From assembly GCA_025451425.1 (NCBI GenBank), contig JANWKK010000036.1:1-5238 (forward strand): DNA of 5,238 nt. Direction: 5' to 3'. The translations under genes and the position numbers were made by a program. How positions within the stretch are numbered: position 1 is the first letter of the stretch; each line of letters opens with the position of its first letter. This DNA comes from Gemmatimonadaceae bacterium. Its GTDB lineage: Bacteria > Gemmatimonadota > Gemmatimonadetes > Gemmatimonadales > Gemmatimonadaceae. The notes under the pieces were generated by a model. It was not told the origin of the DNA. It searched no databases and saw only the letters and a list, made by a program, of their open reading frames with translations. Shown here in pieces: positions 1-4,959 of the stretch.

Positions 1-388
1 ATTTGCCTTCGCGCATCGATTGCGTCGCGTGCGGTAAATGACGCAAGAGCCCGATCATTACGCCGAAGAACAGCTCGGCGACGGCGACCGTGTTGCCAGC
101 AGGCGCGTTGATGACGGCGATCCCGAGTGCTGTCGCCGTCTCGAGCGCGATGTTGTCGACACCGACGCCGGCACGTCCCACGACTTTGAGCTTCTTCGCC
201 GCCCGGAGCAGCTCCTCGGAGATTCGCGTCGCGCTTCGTCCCACGATCGCGTCGTACTCGCCAATGCGCGCAAGCAGATCCTGCTTTGGCAATGTCGGCA
301 GTTCGTCAATGCGCAGCTCAGGCTGTGCCGCGAGAAGCTGCACGCCTTCGGGATCGATTTCGTCCGTGACCAGAACTCGAAGAGGCAT
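1..388 (-). CDS. serA: D-3-phosphoglycerate dehydrogenase, N-terminal part (runs off the window)
   Basis: This is the first 129 codons of a D-2-hydroxyacid dehydrogenase of the SerA type, which oxidises 3-phosphoglycerate with NAD+ in the first step of cytosolic serine synthesis. The translation begins MPLRVLVTDEIDPEGVQLLA, the usual opening of bacterial long-form SerA. It continues with DAIVGRSATRIS (about residues 46-57), then the substrate-domain block KVVGRAGVGVDNI (68-80) and the hinge segment VINAPAGNTVAVAEL (92-106), all strong SerA landmarks. The Rossmann GxGxxG, the catalytic Arg/Glu/His and any C-terminal ASB or ACT domain lie beyond base 1 and cannot be judged. The ATG at 388 is preceded two codons upstream by an in-frame TGA, so the start cannot lie further out. 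No clear Shine-Dalgarno sequence is visible. The gene is divergent from the CAP gene to its right. Another 2-hydroxyacid dehydrogenase is possible but less likely. Confidence 0.88.
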   Translation of the reverse strand, partial: MPLRVLVTDEIDPEGVQLLAAQPELRIDELPTLPKQDLLARIGEYDAIVGRSATRISEELLRAAKKLKVVGRAGVGVDNIALETATALGIAVINAPAGNTVAVAELFFGVMIGLLRHLPHATQSMREGK

Positions 389-526
389 GGATCAGAGGCT
401 AGAGCTTAGGGGCTGGAGCGTAGAGAAGTGTCACCATTTCGGAAGTATTTCGCTAATCCGACAAGTGCAAGTCCGGGCTTCGACAGCACGAAAGATGAAT
501 TGTGGATCCAGGGCACGAAGGTCGGG

Positions 527-548
527 GCCGACACTCAGCGTTGTCGGC
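527..548 (+). promoter_or_regulatory. Small perfect hairpin in the serA/CAP divergent gap
   Basis: GCCGACA at 527-533 pairs perfectly with TGTCGGC at 542-548 across an 8-base loop. No T-run follows on either strand, so it is not a classical intrinsic terminator. It could be an operator-like inverted repeat between the two divergent genes, or it could be chance in GC-rich DNA. Confidence 0.25.
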
Positions 549-576
549 ACCGTAGGGATTGGAGTGCGATCGAAAC

Positions 577-606
577 GTGACGCGAGCCGCCGCTGGCTCG
601 TGTTGC
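577..606 (+). promoter_or_regulatory. Stem-loop upstream of the CAP gene
   Basis: ACGCGAGCC at 580-588 pairs with GGCTCGTGT at 595-603 around a 6-base loop, with one G-U pair. As RNA on the plus strand the stem can extend to 577/606 with two more wobbles and a G-C pair, giving about 12 pairs. It ends some 35 bases before the earliest possible CAP start and could be a 5'-leader structure. No poly-U tract follows, so a terminator is unlikely. Function is unknown. Confidence 0.35.
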
Positions 607-640
607 AACTGCCGAGCACGATGGGCCGCCTCGCACGTTC

Positions 641-1306
641 TTGAATTGGTTGGTGTTCTCTGTGACTTACCGCTCCTTGCCGCCGAATCGCCATCGCGTC
701 CATGTGCGTCCGCGTGTGATCTCGCGCTCCGGCTTCGGACGCTTGCTCGTCACGCACATTCGTCAGAGCAAGGGCACCCGCGCCGGCAAAGCGACGCAAG
801 CGCTGGTGGCACTGGTGCTCTGTTCAGGATTTGCATTTCTGCTACCGAGCACGGCGAGCACGCGCACCGCCGCGACAGTGCGTCCAGCGCGTATCGTCAT
901 TCCGATGTCGCTCGATCACATGGCGAGCGAAGTCGTGTTTCTGGTGAATCTCGAGCGTGCGCAGCATTCACTTCCGCCGTTGCGCGTGAATACGCGCTTG
1001 GTCAAGGACGCGAAGCTACAGGCGACACAGATCGCGGAGACCGGGATCCTGGACCACTTCATTCTCAGCGGCGCGTATCCGACGCCTCGCATGCGAGCCG
1101 AGGTCGCTGGCTACGCATGGAATGCTCTCGGTGAGAATCTCGCGCTCGGCTACACCGATGCCGCGAGCGCCGTGGCGGCATGGATGCAGTCGCCTGGACA
1201 TCGCGCGAACATTCTCGCTGGTGGCTACAGCGAGACTGGCGTCGTGCTCGAGTCTGACGCGCACGGACGATTGATCTTCGTGCAGACGTTCGGCGCCCCA
1301 CAATAA
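641..1306 (+). CDS. Exported CAP/SCP-like domain protein (YkwD type)
   Basis: This is a secreted or membrane-anchored CAP (SCP/PR-1-like) protein of up to 221 residues. A basic N-terminal stretch leads into a hydrophobic segment (about residues 53-70, ALVALVLCSGFAFLLP) followed by STAS, a plausible signal-peptidase site or an anchor. The Cys in it lacks a small residue before it, so it is not a lipobox. The CAP domain fills about 93-221. It shows the N-terminal helix with N103 and R106, H139, the GENLALGY block (E165, N166), SPGHRANIL (184-192, H187), and E198 in a final YSETGVV strand. The two His and two Glu of the classical CAP cavity are therefore present. Biochemical roles of bacterial CAP proteins are mostly unknown; envelope or peptidoglycan association is inferred. 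The TTG at 641 is the most upstream option and has no good ribosome site. GTG at 653, 662, 704 or 716, or TTG at 743, would give a more normal signal peptide. The GH18 gene follows 18 bases after the stop, so co-transcription is likely. Confidence 0.88.
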   Translation: MNWLVFSVTYRSLPPNRHRVHVRPRVISRSGFGRLLVTHIRQSKGTRAGKATQALVALVLCSGFAFLLPSTASTRTAATVRPARIVIPMSLDHMASEVVFLVNLERAQHSLPPLRVNTRLVKDAKLQATQIAETGILDHFILSGAYPTPRMRAEVAGYAWNALGENLALGYTDAASAVAAWMQSPGHRANILAGGYSETGVVLESDAHGRLIFVQTFGAPQ

Positions 1307-1324
1307 CATCTCGACCCGGCAGGC

Positions 1325-2374
1325 ATGCGTTATTGGCTCGTCGCGCTAACGCTCATCCTGTCGGCCGCCCCTCTCGGCGCGCAGGGCGAGCGATTGTTCT
1401 ACTACACCGATCGCGAGGATGCCTATCGCAGCCTCGTTGCGCACATCGATCAGATCAGCGTCCTCGCGCCGCAGAGTTACACGGTCGACTCGCTGGGTAC
1501 ACTCTTCGGCGGCGTCGACGCACGCGTCTTGAAGCTCGCGAAAGAGCATCATGTGAAGGTGATGCCGCTCGTTGTGAACGAAGGCTTCAATCAGCCGGCA
1601 TTGCGGCGATTGCTGGGCGATACGGCAGCGCAGCGCCGGAGCATCGAAGCAATGGTGGCTGCCTGCCGTCGCAACGGGTACTGGGGCATTCAATTCGACG
1701 TCGAGAATCTCAACGAGCTCGATCGCGACCGATTCACAAAATGGTACAGCGACGCCGCCGCGGCCCTTCATGCGGCGGCCTTCGCCATCTCGATCGCCGT
1801 CGTTCACCGCACGGACGAAGCCGCGGGCCCGACGGCCTATCATCGATTTCTCCAGGAGAGCTGGCGCGGCGGCTATGACCTCGCGCCGATCGGACGTGTG
1901 AGTGACTTCGTATCAATCATGTCGTACGATCAACACACACGTCGGACGCCACCCGGACCCGTCGCCGGCCTAACGTGGGTTCGCGACAACGTCGATTACT
2001 TCCTGCGCTACGTACCGGCCGAAAAGCTGTCGCTCGGCATTCCGTTGTACGGCGAGCACTGGTTCGCGCGCGCCGATCCGTCGATTCCCGAGCAGGTGCG
2101 ATCCTCGAGTGAGACGGTCACGTGGCGCTGGGGGCAGCATCTCGCCGAGCGCGCCGACGCGCCGATGCGCTGGGAGGAGACGGATCAGGTGCCCTTCGCA
2201 TATTACCCTAACGGCGGCGTATACGAGTGGATTTTCCTCGAGAATTCGCGGAGCTTCCAGGCGAAGCTAGCGCTCATGCAGGAGAAGAAGCTGCGCGGGT
2301 TCTCGGCTTGGGTTCTCGGCCTCGAGGACGAGGATATCTGGGGAGTGTTGCCGAAAGCGGCGGCGACCAGGTAG
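1325..2374 (+). CDS. Exported glycoside hydrolase family 18 protein, YaaH-like
   Basis: This is a 349-residue exported protein with a GH18 TIM-barrel fold, closest in style to the YaaH/SleL spore-germination hydrolases that cut peptidoglycan sugar chains. Residues 1-20 are a clear signal peptide, with cleavage likely after Gly-Ala-Gln. The active-site strand reads YWGIQFDVENL (119-129). The Asp-x-Glu catalytic pair (D125, E127) is present, but the first two Asp positions of the DxxDxDxE motif are Trp120 and Gln123. YaaH-type enzymes commonly have Asn at the second of these. Other GH18 marks are SIMSYDQH (197-204), SLGIPLYGEHW (236-246) and the last-strand GFSAWVLGLEDEDIW (325-339). There is no LysM or other binding domain, so the protein is a bare catalytic barrel, probably periplasmic. 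It starts 18 bases after the CAP gene. The only Shine-Dalgarno-like AGG lies one base before the ATG, suggesting weak initiation or translational coupling. Substrate (peptidoglycan, chitin or other GlcNAc polymer) cannot be decided from sequence. Confidence 0.87.
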   Translation: MRYWLVALTLILSAAPLGAQGERLFYYTDREDAYRSLVAHIDQISVLAPQSYTVDSLGTLFGGVDARVLKLAKEHHVKVMPLVVNEGFNQPALRRLLGDTAAQRRSIEAMVAACRRNGYWGIQFDVENLNELDRDRFTKWYSDAAAALHAAAFAISIAVVHRTDEAAGPTAYHRFLQESWRGGYDLAPIGRVSDFVSIMSYDQHTRRTPPGPVAGLTWVRDNVDYFLRYVPAEKLSLGIPLYGEHWFARADPSIPEQVRSSSETVTWRWGQHLAERADAPMRWEETDQVPFAYYPNGGVYEWIFLENSRSFQAKLALMQEKKLRGFSAWVLGLEDEDIWGVLPKAAATR

Positions 2375-2441
2375 TGACGAGTGGCAAGTGACAAGTGGCG
2401 TGAGTCAAGGACTCTCCACTCGTCACTCGAAACTGGCCACT
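2373..2441. repeat. Head-to-head heptamer repeat array between convergent genes
   Basis: On the plus strand, four 7-base units follow each other exactly from 2373: AGTGACG, AGTGGCA, AGTGACA, AGTGGCG. On the minus strand, reading from 2441, the units are AGTGGCC, AGTTTCG, AGTGACG, AGTGGAG, AGTCCTT. The arrays face each other, so 2373-2384 and 2416-2427 form a perfect 12-bp inverted repeat with a 31-base loop. The array starts inside the TAG stop of the GH18 gene and ends directly beside the TAG stop of the CAP lipoprotein gene, filling the whole gap. A bidirectional terminator or a dispersed heptamer-type repeat are both possible. No T-run is present. Confidence 0.75.
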
Positions 2442-3167
2442 CTACCGATGCTCTGCCTGTCGCTCGACAAACCCGGCCGCCTCCACCATATCGCACATAA
2501 CGCGAAGCGCCTTATGCGGGCCGCAAGAGATTCCTACCATCTTGACGTCCGGATCGAGGATGTTCTTACGATGCCCTCGATCGGTAATTCCGTCGTCGAC
2601 GATCAGCGCGGCAACGACATCGCGAGGCGTTGACGGACCGAACGTCATGTTCTCGGAGATCTTCGTCTTCCAGTCGCCATAGCGACTTACACGATCCCAT
2701 GCCATGCTGCCGTCGGTGCCCTTGTGATTCATCAGGCCACGCGACGCCTGGTCTTTGACATGATCGCGGGCGCCAAGCGTCATGCCGGCGGAGGGACGTA
2801 ACGTCCCCATTGGCTTCGTCAGTCGAAGAACGCGAATCGCTTCGCGCACCGCTGTGGCGCCCTCTCGCGTCTCGAGCGCACTGTCGTCACCTGGACGACG
2901 GAACAGGTTCCCGCGGTAATACTGCAGATCGCGCTCGAGACCGGCGGCATAGTCCTTCGGATTGGAGCGGACGCGATTGAGCTCGTCGAGGACGCCGCCC
3001 TCGAGTGCCGCAAAACTCTCTGCGGTGAGGTCGCCCGACAGTCGGCGCGCGGAGCCCTGCTGCGTCACCGGCGCCGAGCCGCCGGTCGCGCATCCCTGTA
3101 CAAACAATGCAGATAGCCCAACGGCGAGCGTACTCAAAGACCAAACGAAACGGCTAGATCCACGCAT
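2442..3167 (-). CDS. CAP-domain lipoprotein
   Basis: This encodes a predicted lipoprotein of 241 residues with a CAP (SCP/PR-1-like) domain. From the ATG at 3167 it begins MRGSSRFVW, followed by a hydrophobic stretch and VQGC. C26 is the lipidation site, and Ala at +2 fits outer-membrane sorting. An upstream in-frame ATG at 3236 would add 23 polar residues before the signal sequence, so I prefer 3167; its ribosome site is weak. The CAP domain spans about 55-235: helix LDELNRVRSNPKDYA, H148 in NHKG, SENM (E172), IVDDG (189-193) and DRGHRKNIL (196-204, H199). IDDG-like plus RGHRKN defines a CAP subtype different from the SPGHRANIL type encoded at 641-1306. Cys215 and Cys225 near the C-terminus could form a disulphide. 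About 35 residues between the first helix and the NHKG block are longer than in YkwD types. It converges on the GH18 gene and diverges from cfa. Envelope placement is well supported; molecular function is unknown. Confidence 0.87.
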   Translation of the reverse strand: MRGSSRFVWSLSTLAVGLSALFVQGCATGGSAPVTQQGSARRLSGDLTAESFAALEGGVLDELNRVRSNPKDYAAGLERDLQYYRGNLFRRPGDDSALETREGATAVREAIRVLRLTKPMGTLRPSAGMTLGARDHVKDQASRGLMNHKGTDGSMAWDRVSRYGDWKTKISENMTFGPSTPRDVVAALIVDDGITDRGHRKNILDPDVKMVGISCGPHKALRVMCDMVEAAGFVERQAEHR

Positions 3168-3338
3168 AGAGTCATCAGCTCGAAATGGAAGCGAAAAGTG
3201 GCGTCGTATTACCCAGACTCGACGGGAGAGACCCATCCGACGTCACGCAATCCGGCGCTCGACAAGCAACCCACTTCAACGCTTCCCTCCACTCGTATAC
3301 TCCCAGTAGTACCCTTTGGCTCCGCGATCGAGAGCCCC
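3168..3338. other. Divergent promoter region between the CAP lipoprotein and cfa genes
   Basis: These 171 bases lie between the chosen starts of two divergent genes and should hold both promoters. The upstream in-frame extensions of both genes run into this stretch and overlap each other, which supports the later start for each. Apart from the -10-like hexamer at 3296-3301 for cfa, I see no strong inverted repeat or operator. No clear promoter for the minus-strand gene could be picked out. Confidence 0.5.
3296..3301 (+). promoter_or_regulatory. Candidate -10 box for cfa
   Basis: TATACT differs from the sigma-70 consensus TATAAT at one position and stands out in GC-rich DNA. It lies 37 bases before the cfa ATG, implying a leader of about 30 bases. 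No good -35 hexamer is present at 16-18 bases upstream, only a weak CTTCAA-like stretch near 3274-3279. This is a pattern match only. Confidence 0.35.
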
Positions 3339-4712
3339 ATGGCGCAACCAATTACTACGCAGCAGTCGTTCTCAGAGGCGCTCCCCCCCGGAAAAGACGG
3401 GCGCGCGCTCGAGGCTGCGCGAGTTGTGCTGGACGATGCCTTCGGACCAGTGCCGGCGCGGCGGTTCGCGGCGCGCTTCTGGGACGGGACAGTCGATGAG
3501 CCGGTCGAGGCACCGCGATTCACGATCGTGCTCGAGTCTCCGGGCGCGCTGCGCCGCATGCTGCTCCCGCCCTCAGAGCTCTCTTTGTCCGAGAGCTACA
3601 TCTTTGGCGACATCGACGTCGAAGGTAACCTCGAGGCCGCCGCCGACCTCGGCGACATTGCCGCCTCACGCCTTCGTTCGCCGCGTGCGCTCTTACGGCT
3701 CGCCCGACACGTCCTGGCCTTGCCGCGTGACGATCATCACAAGCAAGCCGAAGACTCGGTGATTCCTGCGTCGTCGCATCTTTCTGGTCGCCGCCACTCG
3801 ACGATGCGCGATCGAGACGCGGTGCGATTTCACTACAACGTTGGCAACGCGTTCTATTCGATGTGGCTCGACACACGAATGGTCTACTCCTGTGGCTATT
3901 TCGCTGGCGCGGACGACGATCTCGACAGCGCACAGGAGTCGAAGCTCGAGCTCATCTGCAGGAAGCTCCGGCTCAGCCCGGGCGAGCGATTGCTCGACAT
4001 TGGCTGCGGCTGGGGCGGTCTCATCATGCACGCCGCGAGGCGCTATGGTGTCTTCGCGCTCGGCATCACGCTCAGCGAGGCGCAGGCCGAGCTCGCGCGC
4101 GAGCGCATCGCCGCATCGGGATTGAGCGATCGCTGCCGCGTCGAGCTGCGGGATTATCGGCAACTGCCGCGCGACTCCGAGTTCGACAAGATCGCCAGCG
4201 TCGGCATGGTGGAGCACGTCGGTCACAAGCAGATCAACGAGTACTTTGCATCCGCCTTCGCGGCGCTCCGGCCGGGCGGCCTCTTCCTGAATCACGGCAT
4301 CGTCAGCATCGATGCCTCGCGTCCTACCTCGTTAGGTACGCGCGCTGCGGCCAAGCTTTGGCGTCGCAATCAATTCATCGATCGGTATGTGTTCCCCGAT
4401 GGCGAGCTCCTTCCCTCGGCGACCGTCATTGGGAGCGCCGTGCTGAGTGGATTCGAGTTGCGGGACGTGGAAAGCCTTCGCGAGCACTACGTGCTCACGC
4501 TCGAACATTGGATTCACCGTCTCGAGGCTCACCGTCGTGAGGCGGTCGCGCTCGTCGGAGAGCCGACATATCGTGTGTGGCGCCTCTACATGTCAGCGTC
4601 CGCGTATGGCTTCCGCAGTGGACGGATCGGGATCATCCAGTCGTTGCTCGCGAAGCCGCGAGCTGGTGGGCAAGTCGATTTGCCGCGAACGCGGGAAGAT
4701 CTGTACGAGTGA
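3339..4712 (+). CDS. cfa: Cyclopropane-fatty-acyl-phospholipid synthase
   Basis: This S-adenosylmethionine-dependent enzyme adds a methylene bridge across double bonds of phospholipid acyl chains at the inner membrane face, making membranes more resistant to stress. From the ATG at 3339 it has 457 residues, somewhat longer than E. coli Cfa. The N-terminal domain contains the family block ELSLSESYIFGDIDVEGNL (82-100). The methyltransferase domain begins with HYNVGNAFYSMWLD (165-178) and YSCGYF (183-188), followed by the SAM loop LDIGCGWGG (219-227), ITLSEAQ (243-249), VGMVEHVG (288-295), NHGI (318-321) and RYVFPDGELLP (350-359). The residues that bind bicarbonate in E. coli Cfa have counterparts here: C185, E292, H319, I321 and Y384. 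It should therefore be active. A GAGAG four bases before the ATG is the ribosome site. An open frame continues upstream to 3198, but those 47 residues overlap the neighbour's upstream region and lack family similarity. A different SAM-dependent lipid methylase (for example a 10-methyl synthase) is less likely. Confidence 0.95.
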   Translation: MAQPITTQQSFSEALPPGKDGRALEAARVVLDDAFGPVPARRFAARFWDGTVDEPVEAPRFTIVLESPGALRRMLLPPSELSLSESYIFGDIDVEGNLEAAADLGDIAASRLRSPRALLRLARHVLALPRDDHHKQAEDSVIPASSHLSGRRHSTMRDRDAVRFHYNVGNAFYSMWLDTRMVYSCGYFAGADDDLDSAQESKLELICRKLRLSPGERLLDIGCGWGGLIMHAARRYGVFALGITLSEAQAELARERIAASGLSDRCRVELRDYRQLPRDSEFDKIASVGMVEHVGHKQINEYFASAFAALRPGGLFLNHGIVSIDASRPTSLGTRAAAKLWRRNQFIDRYVFPDGELLPSATVIGSAVLSGFELRDVESLREHYVLTLEHWIHRLEAHRREAVALVGEPTYRVWRLYMSASAYGFRSGRIGIIQSLLAKPRAGGQVDLPRTREDLYE

Positions 4713-4959
4713 TCTTCTATCGAACCGTCGATGCCATCCTCGGCGTAAGGATTAACTGACTTTGACACCGAAGAGGCCGGGAACCGCGCCGAAACGGCCG
4801 GATGATAGGACGGTTACGAATCTTTTTAAAAAATTCGCTGACGCTGTTCTTAATCCGGCCGTTTCCGCGCCGTTGCCGGCCTCTTCCGTGTTAACCCAGT
4901 TTGATCTTCACTACAGAGAGACCTCGCCGACGCTCAGAGCGACTCCGCGGGCGATCGAA
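4713..4959. other. Convergent intergenic region, no gene supported
   Basis: This is the gap between the 3' ends of cfa and the amidohydrolase gene. An open frame from a TTG at 4762 crosses it on the plus strand, but it runs through the inverted repeat and then antisense to the amidohydrolase, so I do not call it. The dominant content is the long inverted repeat at 4764-4892. The rest (4713-4763 and 4893-4959) shows nothing beyond a weak 5-bp hairpin (ATCCT 4736-4740 with AGGAT 4748-4752). Confidence 0.6.
4764..4892. repeat. Long inverted repeat with duplicated arms between convergent genes
   Basis: The core arms 4770-4803 and 4853-4886 are inverted copies of each other at 31 of 34 positions. 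Pairing continues weakly outward through GACAC at 4764-4768 with GTGTT at 4888-4892. Each arm itself contains two related units on the same strand: 4766-4780 and 4787-4801 agree at 12 of 15 positions and share CCGAA and GGCCGG. The element thus holds four copies of the unit, two in each orientation. The 49-base centre includes an AT-rich near-palindrome, CGAATCTTTTTAAAAAATTCG (4817-4837). As RNA this would form a very stable hairpin. A bidirectional terminator, a BIME/REP-like repeat or a small palindromic mobile element are candidates; no transposase or obvious target duplication is visible. Confidence 0.8.

Larger units (their letters stand above)
389..640. other. Divergent intergenic region, no gene supported
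   Basis: This stretch separates the divergent serA and CAP-protein genes. Open frames cross it on both strands, but their translations are low-complexity, Arg/Ser-rich and match nothing I recognise, so I treat them as chance. It should contain both promoters, but I cannot point to a convincing -35/-10 pair on either strand. The recognisable structure is two hairpins, at 527-548 and 577-606, annotated separately. The true start of the CAP gene is uncertain, so the non-coding gap may extend to about 742. Confidence 0.5.

Noticed and set aside
38..644. Two plus-strand open frames (38-409 and 90-644) opposite serA
   Set aside because: They are antisense to the strongly recognisable SerA sequence, and their Arg/Ser-rich translations are typical of shadow frames.
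431..799. Minus-strand open frame of 122 codons in the serA/CAP gap
   Set aside because: The translation is compositionally biased, matches no family I know, and overlaps the beginning of the CAP gene on the other strand.
1325..2374. Idea that the YaaH-like gene indicates a spore-forming organism
   Set aside because: No other sporulation gene is present, the signal peptide and lipoprotein features suggest a diderm, and YaaH-like GH18 proteins also occur outside spore formers.
2373..2441. Short direct repeats considered as a CRISPR array
   Set aside because: The units are 7 bases long with no spacers and in two orientations, so this is a tandem heptamer array and not CRISPR.
3206..3211. TAATAC on the minus strand as a -10 box for the CAP lipoprotein gene
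   Set aside because: It lacks the final conserved T and has no -35 partner at suitable spacing.
3168..3236. Upstream extension of the CAP lipoprotein frame by 23 codons to an ATG at 3236
   Set aside because: It would place a charged stretch before an otherwise typical lipoprotein signal peptide.
3198..3338. Upstream extension of the cfa frame by 47 codons
   Set aside because: It has no similarity to the family's N-terminus, overlaps the divergent promoter region, and the ATG at 3339 has a GAGAG ribosome site.
4736..4752. Small hairpin after cfa (ATCCT with AGGAT) as an intrinsic terminator
   Set aside because: The stem has only five pairs and no T-run follows it; the larger inverted repeat downstream is the better candidate.
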